Source: Rhodospirillaceae bacterium
GTDB lineage: Bacteria; Pseudomonadota; Alphaproteobacteria; Rhodospirillales; Rhodospirillaceae
DNA length: 64,000 nt
Assembly (NCBI GenBank): GCA_040219235.1
Contig: JAVJSV010000012.1
Span: forward strand, 1 to 64,000
Direction: 5' to 3'
The position numbers were made by a program, and so were the translations under genes. The notes below the pieces were generated by a model, which saw only the letters and a program-made list of their open reading frames with translations, searched no databases and was not told the origin of the DNA. Below, piece by piece: positions 38,269 to 47,977 of this stretch; position 1 is the first letter of the stretch; each line of letters begins with the position of its first letter.

Positions 38269-39251
38269 CTAAATCTCCTTCAAAGTCTGCCAATCCTTCT
38301 GAAAAGAGGCCTAGCAGAACATCGATAACAAATTGTGGCGACGGTAGCGCCCCCTTAACGGGAAGGCAACCAAACCTCGCCAATGGGTACTTTGCAACTC
38401 AGCCTCTCGACTGTGGCCTTTATGTGGTTTCCACACCCATCGGCAACCTGATGGATATTACGTTTCGAGCAATTGATGTTCTGGGGCAAGCCGATGTGAT
38501 TGCCTGTGAAGATACAAGGGTTACCGGAAAACTGCTTAAACATTACGGCATATCAACGCGGATGATCGTATACAACGATCACAGCGGGCCAAAAACACGA
38601 CCCCTTTTGCTAGCTGATCTAAAGGCAGGTAAACGCGTCGCCTTGGTTTCTGATGCCGGTACGCCTTTGATATCTGATCCCGGATATAAATTGGTTTCAG
38701 AATGCGCTGAAAACGGCATACGTATCATTCCAATACCGGGCGCGTCTGCAATGCTCGCAGGGCTTGTGACGTCAGGCTTGCCAACCGACAAGGTGTTATA
38801 TGCTGGGTTTTTGCCATCGAAACAAAAAGCTCGGCAATCAAGCATAAAAGCGTTAGCTGGGATTAACGCAACGCTCGTCTTTTATGAAACAGGCCCACGA
38901 TTGGCCGCAACACTTGCTGATTTAGCGGAACATCTTGGATCACGCGCCGCAACTGTGGCCCGTGAATTGACAAAGTTATTTGAAGAAATCACACGCGATG
39001 ACCTCCCGGTTTTAGCCAAATCATATAATGCCAAACCAGATGTAAAGGGTGAGGTTATCATCCTAGTAGGTCCACCTTTGGATTTGGTTATTTTTGATAC
39101 TGAAGACACTGAGGCCGCTATCCTTAATGCCCTTGAAACAATGAGCGTGCGCGATGCCGCAGCAGCTGTTGCTGACCTTACAGGGCAACCGAGACGCGTT
39201 ATTTATGCGCAGGCATTGCAACTAAAAAATAAGTCTTCTAAAAAAATGTGA
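38244..39251 (+). CDS. rsmI: 16S rRNA (cytidine-1402-2'-O)-methyltransferase RsmI
   Basis: The tetrapyrrole-methylase-fold enzyme is recognised by GLYVVSTPIGNLMDITFRA, VIACEDTRVTGKLL, SDAGTPLISDPGYKLV and IIPIPGASAMLAGL. It 2'-O-methylates C1402 in the 30S decoding centre with SAM. The family core begins about 50 residues after the ATG at 38244; the extension is Ser/Pro/Lys-rich. The longer frame from 38172 would lie inside the divergent lipoprotein gene. I find no other ATG, GTG or TTG start between 38244 and the core, so this start is favoured. yraN overlaps the stop (GTGA). Confidence 0.9.
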   Translation: MAKPVASPSKSPSKSANPSEKRPSRTSITNCGDGSAPLTGRQPNLANGYFATQPLDCGLYVVSTPIGNLMDITFRAIDVLGQADVIACEDTRVTGKLLKHYGISTRMIVYNDHSGPKTRPLLLADLKAGKRVALVSDAGTPLISDPGYKLVSECAENGIRIIPIPGASAMLAGLVTSGLPTDKVLYAGFLPSKQKARQSSIKALAGINATLVFYETGPRLAATLADLAEHLGSRAATVARELTKLFEEITRDDLPVLAKSYNAKPDVKGEVIILVGPPLDLVIFDTEDTEAAILNALETMSVRDAAAAVADLTGQPRRVIYAQALQLKNKSSKKM

Positions 39252-39649
39252 GCCTAAGAACAACGATGGCAGCTAAGCAATTCTCTAAAAGACGACGCGC
39301 CCAGGTTATCGGACAGTGGAGTGAATATGCCTGCAGATTGCTCTTAGCCGTCACTGGCTGGACGACACTGCATCACGGATATCGTGCGCACAGAGGCACC
39401 GGGGCGGGGGAAATTGATCTTATTGCTAAACGGCGCAGTACTTTAGCTTTCATAGAAGTCAAGGCGCGACAAACTTTAACTATAGGGTTGGAATCAGTAA
39501 CTCCTGAACAACAACGCAGAATCATTAAAGGTGCAGATCGATTTTTGGCAAGCAACCCGCAATTTCACAACCTTGATGTCCGTTTTGACGTCATGATTGT
39601 AAGGCCCTGGCATCTGCCTAAGCATTTTTCTGATGTCTGGCGACCATAA
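39248..39649 (+). CDS. yraN: UPF0102 (YraN) nuclease-fold protein
   Basis: The 133-residue protein has the YraN pattern with GTGAGEIDLIAKRRSTLAFIEVKAR: first Glu and Asp, then EVK, as in PD-(D/E)XK nucleases, and ends with RFDVMIVRPWHLPKHF. The family is uncharacterised but consistently found beside rsmI and lpoA. The start at GTG 39248 overlaps the rsmI stop; ATG 39266 is an alternative. The neighbouring MmcB protein has a similar fold type. Confidence 0.87.
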   Translation: MSLRTTMAAKQFSKRRRAQVIGQWSEYACRLLLAVTGWTTLHHGYRAHRGTGAGEIDLIAKRRSTLAFIEVKARQTLTIGLESVTPEQQRRIIKGADRFLASNPQFHNLDVRFDVMIVRPWHLPKHFSDVWRP

Positions 39650-39761
39650 ATCTGATTGTCAAATGATTGACCCATGCCTCTGAATCACTAGTGTAGCGGC
39701 CATATAGATATAGCTGACAGTTTCCAACTGGCGCTAACATTTAGGAAATGGGCTTCACCAA

Positions 39762-40628
39762 ATGGCGATAAAGTCACCTGCTGTGGAATCAAACAGAGAG
39801 CATCTGACAGACCTCTTTGTCCGCAGCGATGGCGTCATAGACTTGGCAGAAGCAGCCTTGCGGTTGGCAGCCTACGATAGCAGCACTGACATAGACTTAA
39901 GCTTTTACCGGGCTCACCTTGATAGCCTTTACGATGCATTAGGAACTGAAGCTGCTGCATGTGAATTGGATGATTCAAACACCTCGCCAAAAAAAATGGC
40001 GTCCGTTTTAAGAACGGTCTTACATTTGAATTTCCGTTATCGCGGTGATGGTGAGACTTATGATGATCTCGACAACGCAAATTTGATGCGTGTGATTGAT
40101 CGTCGTTTAGGTTTGCCGGTTACAATCGGCATTCTATATATTTCAGCAGCTCGGTCGCTGGGTTGGAATGCCTGCGGGCTTAATTTTCCAGGGCATTTTC
40201 TAGTGCGGCTTGAAAGCCTGGATGGGAATAGGGGGATCATTGACCCTTTTCATGGCGGCATCATCTTGGACACACCCGCATTAAGAGATTTACTCAAAGT
40301 CGTAACAGGCCCCACTGAAGAATTAGACGCCAAACATTATCAACCGGTAAGCGACAGAGATATTCTTGTGCGCCTTCAGAATAATATAAAAACGCGGCGG
40401 CTCGACTTAGGCCAAATGGACGAAGCGCTGAAAACTTTGAAGTCAATGCAGGTGCTTTTGCCAGATAGCGCTGCATTATGCCGAGAGGCGGGTCTGCTGC
40501 AGCTTCGGCTGGGGCATCTTTCTGAAGCCCTGAGGGCTTTAGAAGACTACATGAAGAAAGCCCCACCCGGCCCTGAGCGCAATCGAATTGATACGGTTGT
40601 AAAAGATTTAAAACAACGTATTCAATAA
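39762..40628 (+). CDS. SirB1-like transglutaminase-fold protein with TPR
   Basis: The 288-residue protein belongs to COG2912: a SirB1/transglutaminase-like N-terminal domain (FRYRGDGETYDDLDNANLM then GLPVTIGILYISAARSLGW and GLNFPGHFLVRL near residue 150, with the His in the transglutaminase position) and a C-terminal TPR region. The Cys expected in a true transglutaminase is not evident at the usual place. The biochemical role is not known. It follows a 112-bp gap after yraN and precedes gshB by 45 bp in the same orientation. Confidence 0.85.
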   Translation: MAIKSPAVESNREHLTDLFVRSDGVIDLAEAALRLAAYDSSTDIDLSFYRAHLDSLYDALGTEAAACELDDSNTSPKKMASVLRTVLHLNFRYRGDGETYDDLDNANLMRVIDRRLGLPVTIGILYISAARSLGWNACGLNFPGHFLVRLESLDGNRGIIDPFHGGIILDTPALRDLLKVVTGPTEELDAKHYQPVSDRDILVRLQNNIKTRRLDLGQMDEALKTLKSMQVLLPDSAALCREAGLLQLRLGHLSEALRALEDYMKKAPPGPERNRIDTVVKDLKQRIQ

Positions 40629-40673
40629 TCAACGCAGCCATAGCGGGTGGCAAAGAGCTCAAAGGATTAAATC

Positions 40674-41612
40674 ATGACACTTGCAGTAGCCATACAAATG
40701 GACCCTATGGACGGGATAGATATCAACGGTGATTCAACATTTGTAATGGCGCTTGAGGCACAGAAACGTGGTTTTGGGCTTTTTCATTACCTACCTAATC
40801 GTCTGTCCTTTCGTGATGGTCGCGTGATTGCGAAAGCCAATGCTTTAGAAGTTCGCCGTGAAAAAGGAAATCACTTCACGTTCGGCGAAACACAAGAGAT
40901 CGATTTGTCTCTGATGGATGTGATTTTGATGCGACAAGATCCGCCGTTCGATATGGCGTACATAACCGCAACACATATTCTGGAGCACATCGCCGATGAC
41001 ACGCTTGTCGTCAACAATCCAGTGAGTGTTAGAAATGCTCCCGAAAAGCTATTCGTGACGCACTTTGAAGGCGTGATGCCGCCAACGCTAATCACGTCGG
41101 ACCCCGAAGAAATCAAAAAATTCCGGTTAGAACATCAAGACATTATTATTAAACCGTTGTATGGCAATGGCGGTGCTGGCGTGTTCCATATATCTCCAGG
41201 CGATGAGAATCTTGCATCGCTTGTTGAAATGTTCACTTTGAATTTTCGTGAGCCAATGATCGTGCAAAAATACGTCGCGGCCGTACGTGAGGGCGATAAA
41301 CGCATTATCCTTGTTGACGGCGAAGTTGCTGGCGCGATTAATCGTGTTCCTGCCGCTGGAGAAGCCAGATCAAATATGCATGTTGGTGGGCGCCCAGAAA
41401 AATCAAAACTCACCGCGCGGGAACAAGAACTTTGCGAAGCAATTGGTCCCTCCTTAAAAGAGCAGGGATTAATATTTGTTGGGATTGACGTTATTGGCGG
41501 ATATCTCACAGAGATCAACGTGACATCACCAACAGGACTGCAAGAAATAAATCGCTTTGATGACGTGTGCATAGAGGCACAGATTTGGGACGCGATTGAA
41601 GAAAAACTGTAA
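40674..41612 (+). CDS. gshB: Glutathione synthetase GshB
   Basis: The 312-residue ATP-grasp enzyme joins glycine to gamma-glutamylcysteine. It has the N-terminal [16 protein letters not shown], the ATP-binding [11 protein letters not shown] near residue 165, and the metal-binding [15 protein letters not shown] at the C-terminus, which is the GshB signature. Length is normal. It may be cotranscribed with the upstream SirB1-like gene; mscS follows after 73 bp. Confidence 0.95.
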   Translation: MTLAVAIQMDPMDGIDINGDSTFVMALEAQKRGFGLFHYLPNRLSFRDGRVIAKANALEVRREKGNHFTFGETQEIDLSLMDVILMRQDPPFDMAYITATHILEHIADDTLVVNNPVSVRNAPEKLFVTHFEGVMPPTLITSDPEEIKKFRLEHQDIIIKPLYGNGGAGVFHISPGDENLASLVEMFTLNFREPMIVQKYVAAVREGDKRIILVDGEVAGAINRVPAAGEARSNMHVGGRPEKSKLTAREQELCEAIGPSLKEQGLIFVGIDVIGGYLTEINVTSPTGLQEINRFDDVCIEAQIWDAIEEKL

Positions 41613-41685
41613 TAACGCAAAACAATAAAAACTTATCCGCATCTCTAAAACGCAATCACGCTCAGTTAGAGATAAGAGAGGAAAT

Positions 41686-42522
41686 ATGGAACTTGAGAAG
41701 CAAATGGTAGAAGCCATCGAAGCTGGCATGACAGTCATTACAACATATGGATTATCTGTCGTTGGCGCTGTCGTCATACTGATTATCGGCTGGGTCGTCT
41801 CAGGTAGAGTTGCCAGTTCAATACGAAAAGCAGGGGAAAGATCAAACAAGATTGATGCGACGCTGACATCTTTCTTTGCGTCGGTGGCCAAGTATGCGGT
41901 TTTGGTTTTTACATTTATCGCCGTCCTCTCACGCTTCGGCGTAGAAACCACAAGTTTTGTGGCGGTGTTAGGTGCGCTAGGTCTCGCCATCGGATTATCG
42001 CTGCAAGGCACGCTTGCAAATGTCGCCAGCGGCGTCATGCTGATTATGTTCCGGCCCTTTAAGGTGGGGGATTTTGTAGATACAGCCGGCGTTTCTGGAA
42101 CCGTTAAAGATATAACATTGTTCACAACAGAGCTGGCAACGCCTGACAACGTTAAAGTTATCGTGCCCAATGGTGCAGTCTGGGGTGACACAATCAAAAA
42201 TTTCTCGGGAAACACAACGCGCCGGGTAGATATGGTCATGGGCATCGGCTACGGCTCAAGCATAGACCAGGCCATCAAAACAATGTCAGAGATTATTGCG
42301 GCGGATAACCGCATACACGACGACCCAGAACCATTTTTTGCGGTCGGGGAATTAGCTGATAGCTCCGTGAATATCATTGTTCGGATGTGGACCAACGCTC
42401 CAGATTACTGGGGTGTGAAATTTGATCTTACAAAATCATTCAAAGAAGCGTTTGACCGTGAAGGTATAGAGATTCCCTTCCCACAAACCGTTGTGCATCA
42501 CATTAACAAGCAGAGCGAATGA
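41686..42522 (+). CDS. mscS: Small-conductance mechanosensitive channel, MscS family
   Basis: The 278-residue channel has three transmembrane helices. The pore helix is clear at about residues 86-115 (FVAVLGALGLAIGLSLQGTL and ANVASGVMLIMFRPF), followed by the beta domain (VGDFVDTAG) and a C-terminal cytoplasmic vestibule. Length matches E. coli MscS (286). It protects against hypo-osmotic shock. AGAGAGGAAAT precedes the ATG. The gene is convergent with the alpha-E gene, 9 bp away. Confidence 0.94.
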   Translation: MELEKQMVEAIEAGMTVITTYGLSVVGAVVILIIGWVVSGRVASSIRKAGERSNKIDATLTSFFASVAKYAVLVFTFIAVLSRFGVETTSFVAVLGALGLAIGLSLQGTLANVASGVMLIMFRPFKVGDFVDTAGVSGTVKDITLFTTELATPDNVKVIVPNGAVWGDTIKNFSGNTTRRVDMVMGIGYGSSIDQAIKTMSEIIAADNRIHDDPEPFFAVGELADSSVNIIVRMWTNAPDYWGVKFDLTKSFKEAFDREGIEIPFPQTVVHHINKQSE

Positions 42523-42531
42523 CAAACATGT

Positions 42532-43473
42532 TTACGCTTCTAATAAGAAGTCTTTAGCGATCTGATCTGAAAGTGTGGCAATTGCTGCCGTAAATTCTTC
42601 AAGGACAGTGTGTACAGTTTTAGTGCGGATAACTTTGTCTACGCTTTCTTTGGCAAACTGCTGATGCAAGCGTTTTGCAAGAAACGCACTGCGCGTATCT
42701 GGCCCGAGGTTTTCAAGCGTATCTGAGACAATGTTTGTACAGTGCGCAATGGAACGTGGGAAATCTGGGTTGGTCAGCAGTAATTCAACCACTTGCATCG
42801 GGCGTACAGTATCCCGATACACCATGCGATAAGACTTCAAGGCCGACAATGACCGAAGCAAAGCCCCCCAGCGGTAATAATCTTCGATTTTATCGTTTCG
42901 GTTTCGCACAGAGAGAACCGTAAATTTAACATCAACCAAACGCGCTGTATTGTCGGCGCGCTCCATAAATGTACCGATACGGTAGAACTGAAAAGCCTCT
43001 TTTTGCAGCATCACGCCATAGGTTAAGCCGCGAAGCGCGTGGACTTTGTCTTTAACCCAATCAAAGAAATCTCGGCAATTACCGTCCTCAAGGGATTTAC
43101 TATCTACTGTTTTCATGCCGATCCAAGCGGCGTTAAGACTTTCGAAAACCTCAGTTGGAATTGAATTCCGTTCTGCGCGCGCATTCTCTCGAGCTGCACG
43201 AAGCGTACTTTTAATACTTGATGGATTTTTTTCATCTATGGAAAGAAATTCTATCACCTTGTGCTGATTTAAACGCTTAAATCTTTTGTCGAACTCTTTG
43301 CGTTGGCCAACCATCTCCAACGCCGCAATCCATTCTGCATTGGGCGCAAGACTTGGGTCTGGCAATTGGCTCATGCGATAAGTGACATCAAGAAGACGGG
43401 CTGTGTTCTCAGCACGCTCAACGTAGCGACCGAACCAATACAAGTTATTGGCTGTGCGTGACAGAAGAGTCAT
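42532..43473 (-). CDS. Alpha-E domain protein (COG2307)
   Basis: The 313-residue all-helical protein has the alpha-E signature: SRTANNLYWFGRYVERAENT at the start and FMERADNTARLVDV in the middle. I chose the ATG at 43473, which overlaps the upstream stop as ATGA; ATG 43488 is a further option. Alpha-E proteins are genomically linked with permuted ATP-grasp proteins and a transglutaminase-like protease in a proposed peptide-ligation and processing system. No transglutaminase gene is adjacent on the downstream side, where mscS is convergent. Confidence 0.88.
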   Translation of the reverse strand: MTLLSRTANNLYWFGRYVERAENTARLLDVTYRMSQLPDPSLAPNAEWIAALEMVGQRKEFDKRFKRLNQHKVIEFLSIDEKNPSSIKSTLRAARENARAERNSIPTEVFESLNAAWIGMKTVDSKSLEDGNCRDFFDWVKDKVHALRGLTYGVMLQKEAFQFYRIGTFMERADNTARLVDVKFTVLSVRNRNDKIEDYYRWGALLRSLSALKSYRMVYRDTVRPMQVVELLLTNPDFPRSIAHCTNIVSDTLENLGPDTRSAFLAKRLHQQFAKESVDKVIRTKTVHTVLEEFTAAIATLSDQIAKDFLLEA

Positions 43474-44903
43474 TTCGTCAGCACCCATGTATCTTTTGTG
43501 CCGCCGCCTTGCGATGAATTCACAACCAGCGAGCCCTTTTTTAAGGCCACGCGCGTCAATCCACCGGGCACGACGGTTGGACCATCACGGCCGGTTAAGA
43601 CATAAGGCCTGAGGTCTACATGCCTCGGGCTTAATTTATTGCCATCAAATGTCGGGCATGTTGAAAGAGCCAATGCTGGTTGAGCAATATAATTGCTGGG
43701 CCGCGCCATGACTTTACGAATATAGGCATCACGCTCTTTCTTGGTTGATTTTGGCCCTACCAACATACCGTAGCCGCCAGCGCCATGAACCTCTTTAATG
43801 ACCATAGTCATTATTTTATCTAGCACCTCGTCGCGTTGTTTTTTGTTTTTAAGGTGATAGGTCGGAACGTTCTTAAGGATGGGCTCCTCATCCAGATAAT
43901 ACTGGATCATTTCTGGAACATAATCATAAACCGCTTTGTCATCAGCGATTCCATTGCCAACAGCATTGGCTATTGTCACGTTGCCGCTGCGATAAGCCTG
44001 AAATAAACCCGGAACACCAAGCATAGAATCTTTATTGAAGACCTTGGGGTCCAAAAAATCATCATTGATACGACGATAGATGACATCAACGCGTTGCGGC
44101 CCTGCGATTGTCCGCATAAAAACATGATTTTTGCGAACGTAAAGATCATTCCCCTCAACCAGTTCAATGCCCATTTCATCGGCAAGAAATGCATGCTCAA
44201 AATAGGCTGAGTTAAACCGACCAGGCGTCAGCAATACAGCTGTTGGATCAGCGATACCTTCTGGTGCTGTCGATAAAAGGGTAGAGAGGAGCTCGCTTGG
44301 ATAGTGATTCACAGGTGCGACCGGCATCCGGTCAAATAGGTCAGGAAAAAGTCGCGCCATAACGCTCCTGTTTTCCATCATGTAAGAGACCCCTGACGGA
44401 CATCGGAGATTATCCTCAAGAACGTAAAACTCGTCTTCGCTCGTACGAACCAAATCAACGCCGGAAATATGACTGTAAACCCCGCCAGGCGGAGTAAAGC
44501 CTTTCATCGCAGCGCAATATTCATCATTGTTTTTGAGAAGAGCGCGCGGAACTTTACCAGCCTTGAAAATTTGCTGCGAATGGTAAACGTCATGAATAAA
44601 TTTATTTAGCGCGCTTACACGCTGGCAAACACCTAAGGACAAGCCGTCCCATTCCGGTTTGGAAATAATACGGGGGACCACATCGAAGGGGATGAGGCGT
44701 TCATCTTGGTCTTCTTGACCATAGACAGCAAAGGTTATGCCAAGGCGACGAAACATATCATCCGCCTGGGCATGGCGCTGCGCTATACGATCAATTGATC
44801 TGCGCTGCCGCAAGAATTTAGCATAATCAACGTATGGAGCCCGTATACGCGAGCCATTACGCATTTCATCGAATGCTTTTATAGCCGTGATAGCGACCCT
44901 CAC
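43470..44903 (-). CDS. Circularly permuted ATP-grasp protein (COG2308)
   Basis: The 477-residue protein contains the family features: AFDEMRNG at the N-terminus, FRRLGITFAVYGQEDQDERLIPFDVVPRII in two neighbouring blocks, LRCPSGVSYMMENR and, near the C-terminus, VIKEVHGAGGYGML and RHVDLRPYVLTG. Such proteins are predicted amidoligases that act with alpha-E proteins on unknown peptides. The start is a GTG at 44903, as needed to include the FDEM block. It overlaps the alpha-E gene by 4 nt and is divergent from comM across 179 bp. Confidence 0.88.
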   Translation of the reverse strand: MRVAITAIKAFDEMRNGSRIRAPYVDYAKFLRQRRSIDRIAQRHAQADDMFRRLGITFAVYGQEDQDERLIPFDVVPRIISKPEWDGLSLGVCQRVSALNKFIHDVYHSQQIFKAGKVPRALLKNNDEYCAAMKGFTPPGGVYSHISGVDLVRTSEDEFYVLEDNLRCPSGVSYMMENRSVMARLFPDLFDRMPVAPVNHYPSELLSTLLSTAPEGIADPTAVLLTPGRFNSAYFEHAFLADEMGIELVEGNDLYVRKNHVFMRTIAGPQRVDVIYRRINDDFLDPKVFNKDSMLGVPGLFQAYRSGNVTIANAVGNGIADDKAVYDYVPEMIQYYLDEEPILKNVPTYHLKNKKQRDEVLDKIMTMVIKEVHGAGGYGMLVGPKSTKKERDAYIRKVMARPSNYIAQPALALSTCPTFDGNKLSPRHVDLRPYVLTGRDGPTVVPGGLTRVALKKGSLVVNSSQGGGTKDTWVLTK

Positions 44904-45082
44904 TGTTTGAGTTTAAATCTAAGCTACCATTCCTTTTAGCCCATTACGCTACCAAAAGTCACGGTGGCCATATTTTATCGCACATACTCATTAAACATCA
45001 GGATGGGGACTATAATGCAATTCATACCGTTGCCCGGTAAGATGGCAGACCGATCACCGCGCCCGGCAGAGAAGAGGTTCTT

Positions 45083-46603
45083 GTGGTTGCTATAGTCAGA
45101 ACTGTTGCCTTTGCTGGAATTGACGTTTTGCCGATTCAGGTACAGGTCGCCATATCCGGAGGTCTACCCGCCTTCAACATCGTCGGCTTACCAGACAAGG
45201 CTGTCGCCGAAAGCAGAGAACGTGTGCGAGCCTCCCTCGGCGCTATCGGCCTAGCCCTTCCACCAAAGCGGATCACCGTCAATCTAGCGCCGGCTGATGT
45301 GCAGAAAGAAGGCAGCCACTTTGACCTGCCAATCGCCGCCGGGCTTCTGGTAGCCATGGACGTGTTGCCCAGGGAAGAAATAGACGGCTATGTGGTCCTC
45401 GGGGAGCTTGGGTTAGATGGTGGCATAGCTTCAGTTGCAGGTGTTTTACCGGCAGCTATAGCAGCCAACGCCGCCGACAAAGGCCTTATTTGCCCAGGCG
45501 CTCAAGGCAGCGAAGCCGCCTGGGCTGGGGGAGCCGAAGTCCTTGCTGCAGAGTCATTGCTGGCGTTGATTAATCATTTCAAAGGTACGAGTCCTCTTCC
45601 ATCTCCAAAACCGGTCGCACCAAAATCTCGACCTATGGTGCCTGATCTAAAAGACGTCAAAGGCCAAGAAACGGCAAAACGCGCTCTGGAAGTTGCAGCT
45701 GCTGGTGGCCATAACATTTTACTTGTTGGTCCTCCTGGTGCTGGAAAATCTATGCTCGCAAGTCGACTACCGGGGTTACTACCCCCGTTAAGTGCTGCAG
45801 AGGCTTTAGAACTTTCAATGATTCATTCTGTTGCTGGGCAACTCACGGAGGGAGCTGTTTTATCTGTACGACCATTTCGCGATCCACATCATTCAGCTTC
45901 GGTCCCAGCATTGATAGGCGGTGGAATGAAGGTCAAGCCTGGTGAAATCAGCTTGGCACACAATGGCGTTTTATTTTTAGATGAACTGCCAGAGTTTAGC
46001 CGCCAGGCACTAGAAGCCCTGCGTCAACCTTTAGAGTCGGGTCGGGCGGTGGTTGCAAGAGCAAATGCGCACATTACTTATCCGGCAAAGTTTCAACTGA
46101 TTGCCGCTATGAATCCTTGTAGATGTGGGTACTTAGACAATCCGGGACTTGCATGCTCAAAGGCACCGAGGTGTGCCGAGGACTATCAAAGCAAAATATC
46201 AGGGCCAATGTTTGACCGCATCGATTTACATGTTGATGTACCTGCTGTTGATCCACTGGATCTTTCAACGCCGCCACCAAGCGAAAGCTCTATGGCCGTT
46301 GCTAGCAGAGTAACAACAGCACGGATGATCCAGAGAAAGCGCTTTTCAGAGATGTCTTTAGACAATGTCACTTGTAATGCACAGGTTGATGGCGAAGCGT
46401 TGGAGCACATGGCGTCCCCCGATCAAGAGGGGCGGGTATTACTCACTCAAGCTGCAGAGAAAATGCATCTCTCAGCCCGTGGCTATCATCGCATTCTACG
46501 TGTCGCGCGAACCTTAGCTGATTTAGAGGGCGTTGCAGATGTGAAACGCCTGCATATTGCGGAAGCCCTTAGTTACCGTCGGCTGGCACCCAGCAGAGGG
46601 TGA
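45083..46603 (+). CDS. comM: YifB/ComM-type Mg-chelatase-like AAA+ ATPase
   Basis: The 506-residue protein has an N-terminal Lon-protease-like domain (GLPAFNIVGLPDKAVAESRE), an AAA+ module (Walker A GPPGAGKS near residue 215; Walker B FLDELPEF) and a Cys cluster in PCRCGYLDNPGLAC then APRC, plus a C-terminal Mg-chelatase domain. ComM is a helicase that promotes branch migration during natural transformation; the family is widespread also in organisms not known to be competent. The start is a GTG preceded by GAAGAGG. Confidence 0.93.
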   Translation: MVAIVRTVAFAGIDVLPIQVQVAISGGLPAFNIVGLPDKAVAESRERVRASLGAIGLALPPKRITVNLAPADVQKEGSHFDLPIAAGLLVAMDVLPREEIDGYVVLGELGLDGGIASVAGVLPAAIAANAADKGLICPGAQGSEAAWAGGAEVLAAESLLALINHFKGTSPLPSPKPVAPKSRPMVPDLKDVKGQETAKRALEVAAAGGHNILLVGPPGAGKSMLASRLPGLLPPLSAAEALELSMIHSVAGQLTEGAVLSVRPFRDPHHSASVPALIGGGMKVKPGEISLAHNGVLFLDELPEFSRQALEALRQPLESGRAVVARANAHITYPAKFQLIAAMNPCRCGYLDNPGLACSKAPRCAEDYQSKISGPMFDRIDLHVDVPAVDPLDLSTPPPSESSMAVASRVTTARMIQRKRFSEMSLDNVTCNAQVDGEALEHMASPDQEGRVLLTQAAEKMHLSARGYHRILRVARTLADLEGVADVKRLHIAEALSYRRLAPSRG

Positions 46604-46655
46604 TTTCTCAATATTTTATGGATAGATTTATAGAGACTGAGGTTTCTTACCGCTA

Positions 46656-47828
46656 TTAAACTGCAACGGTTGCCGGATCATACCCCATCAGAGACATCCG
46701 CAGTTCGCCGGTGCTCGCAAAGCCCGTGAAGTTATCCGGGTCGGAGGTTTGATACCAAACCCCCTGTTTGCGAGAGTCTAGCAACACACCTTTCGTGCGT
46801 TCTTTTCGTGCGTCTTCATACGCCGCGAATGCTTCAGCAGGTGTCTCATATTTTTCAAGACACCGGGCCAGGACAACGCCATCTTCTAGCGCCATAGCTG
46901 CCCCCATACCCAGGAACGGGAGCATCGGATGGGCTGCATCGCCCAGCAATGTGGCGCGGCCAACTGTCCACTCAGGAATCGGATCGCGATCAAACAAGGC
47001 CCATTTAAAGAGTTTATCTTTTGGAATCGCGTTGATAATGCCAATGACGTTCTCGTTCCATCCTTGATACTCCGTCAAAAACTCTTCTCGGGTTGCTGGA
47101 ATAGACCACCCTTCTTCTTTCCAGGCATCGGTCTTCGCGATGCCGACAACATTGACGATCTTCTCGTGGCGCAAATAGTAGCGTGTAAAAATATGCCCCG
47201 GGCCCATTGTGGTGGTTGAGTTCGCAATCGTCATATACGGCTCAACCGCCTCTGCCGGCACCATCCCCCGAAATGCGGCCTGCCCGGTAAACTTCGGTTG
47301 AACCGTATCTATGATGGAACCGCGCACCGCAGAGCGTGATCCATCAGCACCGATGAGAACATCACTGGAGACTTTATTGCCATTCTTGAATGAGGCCGTC
47401 ACACCATTTTCATCTTGCTCAAGATGTTCAAATGCATGGTTGAGAAGTATGGCCTCTTCATCATGGGCGCGCACAGCTGCGACTAAAGCGTCATGCAGGT
47501 CAGCGCGGTGTATTTGATAATACTCGGCTCCATAGGTGTCTTTAAAACTACCATCGCGTTGCGTGCGCGTAAGCGCTTCACCCGTGCGATAATGAACCAA
47601 AGCACCCGCGCTCGGCTTATCTGCCGCCTCAGCCATAAAGGGTCCAAGACCAACAAATTCCAACGCGCGAGTGGCGTTTGGACTGATGGTCAGGCCCGCA
47701 CCGACCTCTCCAAGCTCTGGCGCTTGTTCATACACACGAACTTTGAACCCCAGCTTCTGCAGGGCCAAAGCTGCCGTAAGCCCACCCATACCAGCTCCGA
47801 TTACAGAAACTGAAATATCACGCATCAA
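46656..47828 (-). CDS. FAD-dependent monooxygenase, salicylate hydroxylase-like
   Basis: The 390-residue class A flavoprotein monooxygenase has the dinucleotide motif GAGMGGLTAALALQ at the start, the DG motif LIGADGSRSAVR near residue 155 and the GD motif LLGDAAHPMLPFLGMG near residue 285. These define the UbiH/salicylate 1-hydroxylase superfamily. The likely substrate is an aromatic acid, but no aromatic degradation genes are adjacent. It is probably cytosolic. It is followed, on its upstream side, by a 149-bp gap and the large acyl-AMP ligase fusion in the same orientation, possibly unrelated. Confidence 0.87.
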   Translation of the reverse strand: MMRDISVSVIGAGMGGLTAALALQKLGFKVRVYEQAPELGEVGAGLTISPNATRALEFVGLGPFMAEAADKPSAGALVHYRTGEALTRTQRDGSFKDTYGAEYYQIHRADLHDALVAAVRAHDEEAILLNHAFEHLEQDENGVTASFKNGNKVSSDVLIGADGSRSAVRGSIIDTVQPKFTGQAAFRGMVPAEAVEPYMTIANSTTTMGPGHIFTRYYLRHEKIVNVVGIAKTDAWKEEGWSIPATREEFLTEYQGWNENVIGIINAIPKDKLFKWALFDRDPIPEWTVGRATLLGDAAHPMLPFLGMGAAMALEDGVVLARCLEKYETPAEAFAAYEDARKERTKGVLLDSRKQGVWYQTSDPDNFTGFASTGELRMSLMGYDPATVAV

Positions 47829-47977
47829 TTTTCTCCTATTTTAGTCAATAGAAAGTACGCAGAACTGTAGTCATCAACAAGGCTGCCCTTGCTCATTTGA
47901 TCACTGGCCGGTAAATGCGGAGGCACGCTCTGAGCGTTTGTCGTCAGAAATTAGTCTTTAAAAAGATAGGATTTAGA

